From: Prevotella sp.
GTDB lineage: Bacteria > Bacteroidota > Bacteroidia > Bacteroidales > Bacteroidaceae
Assembly (NCBI GenBank): GCA_017483185.1
Contig: JAFULM010000003.1
Coordinates: forward strand, 19,887-83,886
Direction of reading: 5' to 3'
Length of the DNA stretch: 64,000 bases
Shown piece after piece: positions 34,516 to 43,570 of this stretch. The position numbers were made by a program, and so were the translations under genes. The notes beneath the pieces are model-generated. The model did not search any database. It was given only the letters and a program-made list of their open reading frames with translations, and was not told where the DNA came from. Positions within the stretch are counted from its first letter, which is position 1. Each line of letters starts with the position of its first letter.

Positions 34516-34523
34516 TAATTTTG
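34516..34523 (+). promoter_or_regulatory. Promoter -7 box of the LysM/PorT/POT operon
   Basis: TAATTTTG, 24 bases before the ATG at 34548. A TTTTG at 34478-34482 is upstream but further away than a usual -33 element. Confidence 0.55.
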
Positions 34524-34547
34524 TAGGCGATTAATCAGAAACAAGTG

Positions 34548-35948
34548 ATGATGCAGATACGCAGATATGTACTGGCCGTTGTGGTTGCCTTTGTCATGGG
34601 CGGCATGGCTGCGGCTCAGACAACAAAGTGGAAAGAGATACACAAGGTGAAGAAGAAGGAGACCATCTTCGGTATCGCGCGCGACAACGGACTGACCGTC
34701 GACGAACTGATTGCGGCCAATCCGGACATGACAAAGCCGGGATATGAACTGAAGAAGGGCGAGACAATCTTTATCCCATACCCTTCGGGACCGGACAAGA
34801 CGCTGGTCGCGGGCACACAGGCCAAGGCCGGCGTGGCGGCGACGGCAAAGGAAAAGACCGCCGGAGCGGCCAAGACGGATGTGGACATGCGCCGTCGCGA
34901 GATACGTGTGGGCGTCATGCTGCCGTTGCACGACATCAACGGTGACGGCCGCCGCATGGTGGAGTATTATCGCGGTGTGCTCATGGCCTGCGACAGTCTG
35001 CGTCAGGACGGTATCTCGGTGGACGTCAGGGCATGGAATGTGCCCGAAGATGCGGACATCAGTAAGACGCTTCGTGACAAGAACGCCGCCCGATGTGACG
35101 TCATCATCGGCCCGCTCTACTCCAAACAGGTCAAACCGCTGTCCGATTTCGCACGCGCCCACGACATAAAGGTGCTCATCCCGTTCTCCATCAACACTCC
35201 GGAGACACGGACCAACCGCAACATCTTTCAGGTCTACCAGAGTCCGGAAGACTATAATGAAGCTGTCATCGGGCGCTTCCTCGAAAAGTTTGCCGGCTAT
35301 CACACCGTGTTCATCGACTGCAACGATACGACCAGCCGTAAGGGTGCTTTCACATTCGGGTTGCGTCGCAGGATGGAGACGATGGGCCGCAGCCACAAGA
35401 TCACCAACCTGAAATCGACCGAGGCGTCATTTGCCAAAGCGTTCAGCTCGACCATGCCCAACGTCGTCATACTCAACACGGGACGTTCGCCGGAGCTGAA
35501 TGTGGCTTTTGCCAAACTCAACGGACTGTCCCTGACCAATCCGAAGCTGAACATATCTATGTTCGGATATACGGAGTGGATGATGTACACGAAGTATAAT
35601 TTGGACAATTTCTACAAGTTCAACGTCTATATTCCCGCCACGTTCTACACCAATCCGCTGTCACCGCGGACGGCACGCATAGAGCAGAAGTACCGCTGGA
35701 ACTTCCATTCGGACATGATGCAGGCCCTGCCGCGTTTTGCCATAACGGGATTTGACCATGCCTACTATTTCATCAAGGGACTACACATGTACGGCAACGT
35801 CTTTGTCGGGCCGCGTGGCGTGGTCGGATATAAGCCCATACAGACTCCGCTCCACTTTGAGCGTATCGGCGAAGGCGGACTGCAGAACCGCGGACTGCTC
35901 TTTGTCAACTATACTCCGGGACACAAAATAGAGACAATCAATTTCTGA
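34548..35948 (+). CDS. Periplasmic LysM protein with type-1 receptor-binding fold
   Basis: 466 residues from ATG 34548; ATG 34551 is equally possible. A signal peptide (to GGMAAA-Q) is followed by one LysM domain at about residues 28-77 (HKVKKKETIFGIARDNGLTV, LKKGETIFIPY), which binds peptidoglycan. An Ala/Lys-rich linker follows. From about residue 120 the sequence (IRVGVMLPLHDINGDGRRMV, CDVIIGPLYSKQVKPLSDF) reads as a periplasmic-binding-protein type-1 fold like LpoA or branched-chain amino-acid receptors. A role in sensing or controlling cell-wall synthesis is plausible but inferred. It is the first gene of a tight operon: 9 bases to the PorT-like gene. Confidence 0.85.
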   Translation: MMQIRRYVLAVVVAFVMGGMAAAQTTKWKEIHKVKKKETIFGIARDNGLTVDELIAANPDMTKPGYELKKGETIFIPYPSGPDKTLVAGTQAKAGVAATAKEKTAGAAKTDVDMRRREIRVGVMLPLHDINGDGRRMVEYYRGVLMACDSLRQDGISVDVRAWNVPEDADISKTLRDKNAARCDVIIGPLYSKQVKPLSDFARAHDIKVLIPFSINTPETRTNRNIFQVYQSPEDYNEAVIGRFLEKFAGYHTVFIDCNDTTSRKGAFTFGLRRRMETMGRSHKITNLKSTEASFAKAFSSTMPNVVILNTGRSPELNVAFAKLNGLSLTNPKLNISMFGYTEWMMYTKYNLDNFYKFNVYIPATFYTNPLSPRTARIEQKYRWNFHSDMMQALPRFAITGFDHAYYFIKGLHMYGNVFVGPRGVVGYKPIQTPLHFERIGEGGLQNRGLLFVNYTPGHKIETINF

Positions 35949-35957
35949 CACACGAAG

Positions 35958-36719
35958 ATGCGTAGATTTATCATACAGGTAGTGACGGTCCTGATGACGA
36001 TGACACAGGCGCAGGCGCAGGTGGGAGACTACCGGAGCGAGGTAGCCGTTGGTGTCAATGGAGGATACGTGATGAGCAGCATGGGATTTAACCCCGAGAT
36101 ACAGCAGAAGTCGTATGGCGGCATGACTGCCGGTCTTTCGGTGCGCTACACTTGTGAAAAGTACTTCAACAGCATCTGTGCTCTCGTCGGCGAGCTCAAC
36201 TACACGCAGGCCGGATGGCGCGAGGACATCCTCACGGCTGAAGACATGCCTGTCATCAATGAATATACAGGACTGCCGGAAGAGGCGGAACGCCGGCTGA
36301 CCTATCTTCAGATGCCGCTGATGGCCCGCATGGGGTGGGGGCGTGAGCGCAAGGGATTTCAGTTCTTCTTTCAGCTCGGCCCGCAGTTGGGACTGTTTGT
36401 GTCGGACAAGGTGAAGACCAACTTTGACCTCGACAAGCGTAACAAGTCCGTCCGTATAGGAGCACAGCGTGACGCCGCGCAGGACTCGCTGCCCGTGCAG
36501 CGCAAGTTTGACTACGGAATCGTGGGCGGACTCGGTCTGGAATATTCTCACCCGAAGATTGGCCACTTCATTGTCGAAGGCCGCTACTACTACGGTCTCG
36601 GAGACATCTTCAACAACTCCAAACGTGACTATTTCGGCCGGAGTAACATCAGCAATATCGTTGTCAAGGTGACCTATCTCTTTGATATCTTGAAATCGAA
36701 TAACCCTAAAATTAAATAA
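35958..36719 (+). CDS. PorT-like outer-membrane beta-barrel protein
   Basis: 253 residues with a signal peptide (ending AQAQ). Alternating beta strands read as an eight-stranded barrel (EVAVGVNGGYVMSSMGF, QFFFQLGPQLGLFVSDK, YGIVGGLGLEYSHPKIGHF) and end FDILKSNNPKIK. This matches the PorT/OMP_b-brl_2 group. PorT itself is a type-IX secretion component, but this family has several members per genome, so orthology is not proven. The next gene begins 3 bases after its stop. Confidence 0.8.
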   Translation: MRRFIIQVVTVLMTMTQAQAQVGDYRSEVAVGVNGGYVMSSMGFNPEIQQKSYGGMTAGLSVRYTCEKYFNSICALVGELNYTQAGWREDILTAEDMPVINEYTGLPEEAERRLTYLQMPLMARMGWGRERKGFQFFFQLGPQLGLFVSDKVKTNFDLDKRNKSVRIGAQRDAAQDSLPVQRKFDYGIVGGLGLEYSHPKIGHFIVEGRYYYGLGDIFNNSKRDYFGRSNISNIVVKVTYLFDILKSNNPKIK

Positions 36720-36722
36720 ATT

Positions 36723-38258
36723 ATGTTTGAAGGACAACCTAAAGGTCTTTATGCGTTGGCATTGGCCAACACGGGCGAGCGTTTCGGTTATTACACGATG
36801 CTTGCCGTCTTCGCTTTGTTTTTGCGTGCCAACTATGGCCTGTCGGCTGGTGTGGCCGGCACGATCTACAGTTCGTTTCTGATGCTTGTCTACTTCTTCC
36901 CCCTGTTCGGAGGAATGTTGGCCGACAAGTTCGGATTCGGAAAGATGGTCACCATCGGCATCATGATTATGTTCGGTGGCTATCTGCTCCTGTCAGTCCC
37001 GCTCGGCGGCGACACTTTGGCCCTCGTCGTGATGTTGGCCGCGCTGCTGCTGATTGGTTTCGGAACGGGACTGTTCAAGGGCAATCTGCAGGTGATGGTC
37101 GGCAATCTCTATGACGATCCGAAATATGCGGCACGTCGCGACTCCGGTTTCTCAATATTCTATATGGCCATCAATATCGGCGCCCTCTTTGCTCCGACGA
37201 TGGCGGTCAAGATTATGGAGTATGCACAGACGGTGTGGGGATATTCGGAGAATGACTCCTATCACTTCGCTTTTGCCGTGGCTTGCGCTTCGCTGATACT
37301 TTCGATAGCCATATATTATGCGTTCCGTGGTACGTTCAGACATACCGAAGGCAACAAGGAGGCGGCAGCAAAAGGTGGCGAGCAGGCTGGAGAGGAACTG
37401 TCTCCGTCAGAAACCAAGCAGCGCATCATGGCATTGTGTCTTGTGTTTGCCGTGGTGATATTCTTCTGGATGGCATTCCACCAGAACGGTCTTTCACTGA
37501 CGTATTTTGCCGATGAGTTTACGTCACGTTCGGCCGAGGGCGTGCAGGGCATGGCTTTTGACGTTTGGAATCTTGTGCTCATTATCTTCATCGTCTACGC
37601 AGGCTTCTCTCTCTTCCAGAGCAAGACATCAAAGGGCAAGGGCATCTCTGCCGCTGTCATTGTAGCCGCTGTCGCCGTATTGGTTTGGAAATATCAGCAG
37701 TTGACAGGTGCGGTGACTGTTTCGGCACCGATTTTCCAGCAGTTCAACCCGTTCTATGTGGTGGCCCTGACACCGGTGTCGATGGCGATATTCGGAACGC
37801 TGGCAGCTAAGGGCAAGGAACCTTCCGCTCCTCGCAAGATAGCCTACGGTATGATTGTGGCTGCTGCAGCTTTCGCCATGTTGATGTGCTTCTCGTTTGA
37901 TCTGCCGATGCCGCAGACCGAACTCGGTCCGGACGGCAATCCGGTCGCTGTGCATGTGGCTGACGTGACCCCCAATCTGCTCATCGGTGTTTACCTCATT
38001 CTTACGTTCGGTGAGCTGTTGCTCTCCCCGATGGGAATCTCTTTCGTATCAAAGGTCGCTCCTCCCAAGTATAAGGGAATGATGATGGGTGGATGGTTTG
38101 TGGCAACGGCCATCGGCAATCAGCTCGTTCTCTTCGGCGGTGTGCTGTGGGGAACAATCCCGTTGTGGGCTTGCTGGGCTGTGTTTACGACGGTCTGCCT
38201 CATTGCCGCTGTCTTCATGTTCGCCATGATGAAGCGTCTGGAGGCTGTTGCCAAGTAA
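36723..38258 (+). CDS. POT-family proton-dependent peptide transporter
   Basis: 511 residues with about 12-14 membrane helices. POT signatures are present: NTGERFGYYTMLAVFALFLR with the E-R-F-YY proton site near residue 18, and DSGFSIFYMAINIGALFAPT. These carriers import di- and tripeptides with protons. A charged loop of about 30 residues (FRHTEGNKEAAAKGGEQAGE) splits the two halves. It is the third gene of the operon with the LysM and PorT-like genes; a hairpin follows. Confidence 0.92.
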   Translation: MFEGQPKGLYALALANTGERFGYYTMLAVFALFLRANYGLSAGVAGTIYSSFLMLVYFFPLFGGMLADKFGFGKMVTIGIMIMFGGYLLLSVPLGGDTLALVVMLAALLLIGFGTGLFKGNLQVMVGNLYDDPKYAARRDSGFSIFYMAINIGALFAPTMAVKIMEYAQTVWGYSENDSYHFAFAVACASLILSIAIYYAFRGTFRHTEGNKEAAAKGGEQAGEELSPSETKQRIMALCLVFAVVIFFWMAFHQNGLSLTYFADEFTSRSAEGVQGMAFDVWNLVLIIFIVYAGFSLFQSKTSKGKGISAAVIVAAVAVLVWKYQQLTGAVTVSAPIFQQFNPFYVVALTPVSMAIFGTLAAKGKEPSAPRKIAYGMIVAAAAFAMLMCFSFDLPMPQTELGPDGNPVAVHVADVTPNLLIGVYLILTFGELLLSPMGISFVSKVAPPKYKGMMMGGWFVATAIGNQLVLFGGVLWGTIPLWACWAVFTTVCLIAAVFMFAMMKRLEAVAK

Positions 38259-38270
38259 GGAAGATGTAAT

Positions 38271-38394
38271 CATATTCTTGTATTTGTCCGCACATGGCGG
38301 GACGAAGATTGTAGGGACATATTCTTGTATTTGTCCGCTTTAATAACATGACATTCCGTCGTTGCGGACAAATACAAGAATATGTCCCTACAAT
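38271..38394. repeat. TAGGGACATA-type inverted repeat, copy 3, with a duplicated arm
   Basis: Left arm 38309-38338 and right arm 38364-38394 form a 30-bp stem containing GTAGGGACATATTCTTG and ATTTGTCCGC. A further partial left arm, CATATTCTTGTATTTGTCCG, lies at 38271-38290 in direct orientation. It is at the 3' end of the POT transporter gene. Confidence 0.8.
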
Positions 38395-38496
38395 TTCTTT
38401 CTCGTTGTTACGTTATAATCAGCGTTCCGTCCCGTCATACCCCTGCTGTTTTTACTGTGATTCCCATTCATTTGATAATCCTTAAATCTTTATCGC

Positions 38497-39480
38497 TTGT
38501 TATCCCTTCTCCTTTCGTCTTTCCTCGTTTTTGCCGAGCTCAATTGTGAGAATCTATTCGACTGCCGTCATGACAGTCTGAAACAGGACATGGAGTTCTT
38601 GTCCGAAGCAGGACGTCATTGGACGCCGTGGCGATATTGGCGGAAGGTGAACAATATTTCCAAAGCCATTGTCTCATGTGGGTATGGAGCTGCGGGCGAT
38701 GGGATTGATGGCATTTGTGGTGACGGAGATTTCCGCTTTCCGGATTTCGTTGCACTCTGTGAGGTGGAGAATGACAGCGTGATGCGTGATCTGACCCGCC
38801 GCTCACTACTGCGCACGGCTCGTTATGAATATGTGATGACCAATTCGGCTGATGAACGTGGCATCGACGTCGCCTTGATGTATTCTCCGTTTGCTTTTGC
38901 GCCCATACGCCATTATCCGCTACGGGTGGAGCCGGTGACGGGGATGCAACCGACGCGCGACATCCTTTATGTATCCGGGTTTACTGTCTCGGACGATACG
39001 CTCCATATATTTGTTCTTCACGCTCCGAGTCGTATTGGAGGTGAGCGTCATTCGCGTCCTTTCCGTGAAGCAGTCGCTCGTCGGCTTTGCGCTTCCGTGG
39101 ATTCCGTAAGGAGATTGTCACCGGACGCAAAGATTGTTGTCGCAGGCGATTTCAATGACTATGCTGACGAACCGGCCCTGACGCTTATCTTCAGTCATGG
39201 ACTTGTCGATGTGTCGGCAGGGGCTCGTGGCCTTTATGGACGTGCACGAGGAACATATCGTTATAATGGCCGGTGGGGAAGTCTGGATCATATCCTTATG
39301 TCGTCGTCATTGGCTTCTCGCATAATGTCCGCGTTCGTCAATGACTCTCCATTCTTGCTTGAAGAGGACAAAAAGTATGGCGGTCTCAAGCCATTCCGCT
39401 CATACACCGGCTATCGCTTTTCACCGGATGGTACCAGTGATCATCTGCCGTTGGTGGTGAGGTTTAAGAGTGAAGAGTGA
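38497..39480 (+). CDS. Endonuclease/exonuclease/phosphatase (EEP) family protein
   Basis: 327 residues starting at TTG 38497; no ATG exists in frame between the upstream stop (38476-38478) and this point. A hydrophobic signal-like start (LLSLLLSSFLVFA) is followed by the EEP domain: AELNCENLFDCRHD, ALCEVENDSVMRD (metal glutamate), HAPSRIGGERHSRP, VVAGDFNDYADEP, GSLDHILMS and GTSDHLPLVVRF (aspartate-histidine). It is probably a periplasmic phosphodiesterase or phosphatase; the substrate is unknown. It converges on the MFS gene across a strong hairpin. Confidence 0.85.
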   Translation: MLSLLLSSFLVFAELNCENLFDCRHDSLKQDMEFLSEAGRHWTPWRYWRKVNNISKAIVSCGYGAAGDGIDGICGDGDFRFPDFVALCEVENDSVMRDLTRRSLLRTARYEYVMTNSADERGIDVALMYSPFAFAPIRHYPLRVEPVTGMQPTRDILYVSGFTVSDDTLHIFVLHAPSRIGGERHSRPFREAVARRLCASVDSVRRLSPDAKIVVAGDFNDYADEPALTLIFSHGLVDVSAGARGLYGRARGTYRYNGRWGSLDHILMSSSLASRIMSAFVNDSPFLLEEDKKYGGLKPFRSYTGYRFSPDGTSDHLPLVVRFKSEE

Positions 39481-39481
39481 A

Positions 39482-39583
39482 AAATGAAGAATGAAGAGTG
39501 AAGAATTTGCTGCCGCCTTCCAACAGTTATTCAATCGCAGTTGGAAAGGCGGCAGCAAATTCTTCACTCTTCATTCTTCATTT
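39482..39583. terminator. Long hairpin between convergent genes (GAAGAGTGAAG type)
   Basis: GAATGAAGAGTGAAGAATTT and the following GCTGCCGCCTTCCAAC pair with 39541-39583, giving a stem of about 38 bp with one mismatch. It lies exactly between the EEP gene and the stop of the leftward MFS gene and can end transcription from both sides. The outer part is the dispersed GAAGAGTGAAG motif; the inner GCTGCCGCC part is specific to this locus. Confidence 0.8.
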
Positions 39584-41195
39584 ATTTAATGTTCGGCTCC
39601 TCAAGTCCGAGGCCTTTCTTCTTGTCAACGACTTTCAGGAAAAGACCGATGACGAGGGCTGCAACACCAAGGCATGCGAGCATTATCAGAGGAGCAGTGT
39701 AGTTGAGGTTCGTCGGGTCGGTGACGCCCTCGTTGGTGGCAGTAAGCACTTTGCCGATAAGCAACGGGAAGAGCCACAGACCGATGTTCTGAATCCAGAA
39801 AATCAGAGCGTAGGCACTGCCAATCACCTTTGCGTCGACAAGTTTTGGCACGCTGGGCCACAACGAAGCGGGTACGAGTGAGAACGACGCTCCTAAGACC
39901 AGGATTGTGAGATATGCGACGACAACGCCGCCAACCTGGTTGCCCTTGAACTCCGGAAGGATGAATGCGAATGTGAGGTGGCATGCGATAAGAAGCAGCG
40001 AACCGAGCACAAGCATTGAAGCGGCCTTGCCCTTGTGGTCGACGTAGTTGCCGAGAACGGGTGTTATGCCGACGGCGAGAAGCGGGAATACGGCGAATAT
40101 GGATTCAGCAGACTGGCGCATGTAGCCCATGTAGCAGTAGGTGATGAGGGCCAGTACGGATATGGTAAGCATGGTATATTTTAATTCCTGCTTTTTGATG
40201 AAGTTGAACATGAATGCTGTCGCAGCCACTACGAGCATGATGCCATACTGCACGATCGTTACGGATGGAGAAGCCCAGAAAGAGTCGGCAGGAACGTCGG
40301 TGAATGTGAGGTTGCACTGCAGCATGTTTACCGCGTATTTCTGGAACGGGAATATTGCACTGTAATAGAGCACGCAGAGGAGGGAGACGAGCCAAAAGCC
40401 CATTGACGAAAGTATCTGCCCGATATCTGATATCTTGAAGGGGTCGTCTTTCTCTTCTGCCTCGCCGGTCTGCGCGTCGAGCTTCTTGTCCATGAAGAAA
40501 TAGACAACGAGCATGATGAGTGATATGCACAGAAGTACAACGCCAAACGCAACAGAGCGTGATACGCTTATTTCACCACCCAACTTGGCAAAGAAGGGTG
40601 AGAAGATCATGCAGGTTGCCACGCCAAGACGTGCCAGCGCCATCTCAGAACCCATTGCCAATGCCATTTCACGACCTTTGAACCATTTCACGATACCGCG
40701 GCTGACGGTGATCCCGCCCATCTCGCAGCCGCATCCGAAGATCATGAAGCCGAGAGCTGCGAGTTTGGCAGATGAGGGCATGCCTTCATAAAATGGTGAT
40801 ACGCCCAACTGTTCAAACACGGGAATATGATTGAGATTTTCCGTGAACCATACGTCAAGCGAGCTGCCGATGAAGCTGTCGCTGACGGCATACCACTTGA
40901 CACATGCTCCGGCAAGCATTACAACTCCTGAGAGGAGTGCGGTGAAGCGTACACCCATCTTGTCGAGAATGATACCGGCAAAGATAAGGAAGAATACGAA
41001 TACATTGAGGAATGTCTCGGCGCCTTGCATGGTTCCGAAGGCATCTGAGTCCCAGCCGCGTTGCGACTGCATAAGGTCTTTGATGGGCGAGAGGATGTCC
41101 ATGAAGATGTAAGCACAGAACATCGCAAGAGCCAGAAGCAATAGGGCTGTCCAGCGGAGGGCAGCGGAATCGCGTAGCGTTTTTGTTGAATTCAT
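39582..41195 (-). CDS. Major facilitator superfamily transporter
   Basis: 537 residues with about 12 membrane helices. MFS features are AGIILDKMGVRFTALLSGV after helix 2, SRGIVKWFKGREMALAMG after helix 4-5 and VPASLWPSVPKLVDAKVIGS in the second half, similar to the MFSD1-like group. Two large loops interrupt the helices: one of about 45 residues after helix 3 and a charged central loop (LDAQTGEAEEKDDPFK). The substrate is unknown. It lies 58 bases downstream of an S9 peptidase on the same strand, so uptake of peptide products is an attractive guess only. Confidence 0.85.
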   Translation of the reverse strand: MNSTKTLRDSAALRWTALLLLALAMFCAYIFMDILSPIKDLMQSQRGWDSDAFGTMQGAETFLNVFVFFLIFAGIILDKMGVRFTALLSGVVMLAGACVKWYAVSDSFIGSSLDVWFTENLNHIPVFEQLGVSPFYEGMPSSAKLAALGFMIFGCGCEMGGITVSRGIVKWFKGREMALAMGSEMALARLGVATCMIFSPFFAKLGGEISVSRSVAFGVVLLCISLIMLVVYFFMDKKLDAQTGEAEEKDDPFKISDIGQILSSMGFWLVSLLCVLYYSAIFPFQKYAVNMLQCNLTFTDVPADSFWASPSVTIVQYGIMLVVAATAFMFNFIKKQELKYTMLTISVLALITYCYMGYMRQSAESIFAVFPLLAVGITPVLGNYVDHKGKAASMLVLGSLLLIACHLTFAFILPEFKGNQVGGVVVAYLTILVLGASFSLVPASLWPSVPKLVDAKVIGSAYALIFWIQNIGLWLFPLLIGKVLTATNEGVTDPTNLNYTAPLIMLACLGVAALVIGLFLKVVDKKKGLGLEEPNIK

Positions 41196-41253
41196 TGTTT
41201 CTTTGTTTTATATGTTCTTTTGTTTTTTCTTGTTAAACGAGTTTTTCTTATCC

Positions 41254-43428
41254 TTATTTCTTTAACCAGCGGTCAAGCCAGCCGAAGAAAGTGCGTTGCC
41301 AGAGGATGCCGTTCTGTGGTTTGAGCACCCAGTGGTTTTCGTCGGGGAAGATGAGAAGCTCGGCCGGTATGCCGCGCATACGGGCTGCGTTGAAGGCTCC
41401 CATGCCTTGGTTGTAGTTGATGCGATAATCCTTTTCGCCGTGGATACAGAGGATGGGAGTGTCCCAACGGTCGACAAACTTATGCGGCGAATTGTCGTAT
41501 GTCTTCCGGGCATTGCTTGTCTGATTCTTGTCCCAGAAAGCGTCGTCGTATTCCCAGTTGCTGAACCATGCTTCCTCGGTGTCGGTGTACATCGATTCGA
41601 GATTGAACGCACCGTCGTGGGCGATAAAGCACTTGAAGCGCTTGTCGTGGTGGCCGGCGAGATAGTAGACGCTGAAGCCGCCGAAGCTCGCTCCCACGGC
41701 GCCGAGGCGGTCGCGGTCAACGAACGGCAGATTGGCTGCTGCGTCGTCGATGGCGGACAGATAGTCGTCCATGCACTGACCTGTCCAGTCGCCGCTCACC
41801 TGTTCGTTCCATTCCGATCCGAATCCGGGAAGTCCGTGACGGTTGGGCGCAACGATGACATAGCCGTTGGCGGCCATTATCTGGAAGTTCCAGCGGTAGC
41901 TCCAGAACTGGCTCACGGGGCTTTGCGGTCCGCCCTCGCAGAAGAGCAGGGTGGGGTATTTCTTGTTCTCGTCGAAGTCTGACGGCAGTATAATCCAGCA
42001 GAGCATGTTCTTTCCATCGGTAGTCTTGACCCAACGTTGTTGCACTTTACCGAATGTGAGCTGGTCAGTGATGTGCTTGTTTTCAGTGGTGACCTGCGCA
42101 ATCTTGGTTTTCTTCACCTCTTTGCCGGGTTTGACAATATAGATGTCGGTTGGTGCGGACAGGCTTTGACGCATCGTGAGAATTTTGTCATCGTCGTTGG
42201 CCGGTGCAACAGAGAGATAGTCGGCCCAGTCGTTGGTGAGCTGCTTCACCTCGCCCTTGAGGTTTGTGTGATATATGTTTGTGCAACCGTGCCATACGGC
42301 GGTGAATGAGAGGGTCTTGGAGTCGGCTCCCCAACAGAAAGCGTCCACGTTGGTGTCCAGCGACTCCGTGACGTATGTCTTTTCGCCGGTGGCAAAGGTG
42401 TAGACGCAGAGGCGGTTGCGGTCGGCTTCATATCCGTCGCGGGCCATGCTTTGCCATGCCACGTGCTTGCCGTCGGGCGAGAACTGCGGGTTGGTGTCAT
42501 ACCCCGGATTGTTCTTCAGGTTCTCCTCGCTGTTCACTTTCTGGTCTTTCATCGTATGTGTAGGATTTACGGCGACTGGCTCATATCCCTCCGGCTTACA
42601 GAGGTTGCGCGTCACCTTCGTGTCCACATCATATAAGAATATGTCTGAATCGGTGGAGATGGCATAGTCGAGTCCCGTTTTCTTGCGGCAGGTATAGGCA
42701 ATCGTGTTTGATGAAGGACTCCATGCAAGCTGTTCGATACCGCCGAACGGTTCCATCGGACATTCGTAAGGCTCGCCTTCAAGAATGTCGGTCATCGTGC
42801 CGGCGATGGTGCCGTCCTCGTTGACATCGGCCACGAAGGGATGCTGTATCGTCTCTACGTAGTGATCCCAGTGACGGTACATCAAGTCTGTGACGCGGCG
42901 GCCGGTGGCCAAGGGCAGGTCGTCGGGGTTCTTCTTGATTATCTCGTTGAAAGGCATTGACTTTATGATGATGACCTTCCGGCCGTCTGGTGAGAACTTA
43001 AATCCCTCGACGTTGCCCTCTGTCCTGCTGAGCTGGCGGCGGTCACTGCCGTCGCTCGCCATCGACCATATCTCGCCTTGGCTGAGATATGCTATCCGTC
43101 CGTTGACCCACGTCGGGTCGGTTTCGTTGGTCGCCGCAGTTGTGAGTTGGCGATTGTTCTTTCCGTCGGCATCAATCATGCAGATGACCTGATGTCCTTT
43201 GTTCTCCTTTACGCTGTAGTAGCCCACCTGATAGACAATCTGTTTGCCGTCGGCCGATGCTTCCGCCGATGCGATGCGTCCCATAGCCCACATGGCTTCG
43301 GGGGTCATGAGTCGGCTGTTGAGTGTGATGTTGTTCTTGCCAATGTTCACGACATTCTGTGCATTAGTGTTGCCGGTATGAACAAGAAATGCCATCACTG
43401 CGGCAACGATTATTCGATATGTTTTCAT
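41254..43428 (-). CDS. Prolyl-oligopeptidase-family (S9) peptidase, DPP5-like
   Basis: 724 residues. Signal peptide: residues 1-23. The N-terminal beta-propeller spans about residues 45-450 (FKFSPDGRKVIIIKS, PQFSPDGKHVAWQS). The C-terminal alpha/beta-hydrolase domain carries the catalytic serine in GAVGASFGGFSVYYLAG, the aspartate in IHGEKDYRINYNQG and the histidine in PDENHWVLKP. The layout matches periplasmic S9C dipeptidyl-peptidase 5 of Porphyromonas and relatives, which frees dipeptides. It is followed by an MFS transporter in the same orientation. A hairpin separates it from yidC. Confidence 0.9.
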   Translation of the reverse strand: MKTYRIIVAAVMAFLVHTGNTNAQNVVNIGKNNITLNSRLMTPEAMWAMGRIASAEASADGKQIVYQVGYYSVKENKGHQVICMIDADGKNNRQLTTAATNETDPTWVNGRIAYLSQGEIWSMASDGSDRRQLSRTEGNVEGFKFSPDGRKVIIIKSMPFNEIIKKNPDDLPLATGRRVTDLMYRHWDHYVETIQHPFVADVNEDGTIAGTMTDILEGEPYECPMEPFGGIEQLAWSPSSNTIAYTCRKKTGLDYAISTDSDIFLYDVDTKVTRNLCKPEGYEPVAVNPTHTMKDQKVNSEENLKNNPGYDTNPQFSPDGKHVAWQSMARDGYEADRNRLCVYTFATGEKTYVTESLDTNVDAFCWGADSKTLSFTAVWHGCTNIYHTNLKGEVKQLTNDWADYLSVAPANDDDKILTMRQSLSAPTDIYIVKPGKEVKKTKIAQVTTENKHITDQLTFGKVQQRWVKTTDGKNMLCWIILPSDFDENKKYPTLLFCEGGPQSPVSQFWSYRWNFQIMAANGYVIVAPNRHGLPGFGSEWNEQVSGDWTGQCMDDYLSAIDDAAANLPFVDRDRLGAVGASFGGFSVYYLAGHHDKRFKCFIAHDGAFNLESMYTDTEEAWFSNWEYDDAFWDKNQTSNARKTYDNSPHKFVDRWDTPILCIHGEKDYRINYNQGMGAFNAARMRGIPAELLIFPDENHWVLKPQNGILWQRTFFGWLDRWLKK

Positions 43429-43455
43429 TTTGTCGGTAATATTTGTTTCGGGTTG

Positions 43456-43538
43456 AGAGCAAAAAGGCGCAAAGACGCTGAGAATACTTTTTCGGTTTGT
43501 CCTTATAAAAATAATCTTTGCGTCTTTGCGTCTCGATG
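43456..43538. repeat. CGCAAAGGCGC-type hairpin, copy 2
   Basis: GGCGCAAAGACGC near 43462-43474 pairs with GCGTCTTTGCGTC near 43518-43533. It lies between yidC and the S9 peptidase gene, both leftward, and probably serves as the yidC terminator. Confidence 0.6.
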
Positions 43539-43570
43539 TTTATTCTAAATACTCGTTTGTTCGGAGCTGT

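Noticed and set aside
35781-36737. Long 318-codon frame on the minus strand opposite the PorT-like gene
   Set aside because: It mirrors the codon pattern of the barrel protein and lacks recognisable domains; the plus-strand gene has a signal peptide and operon context.
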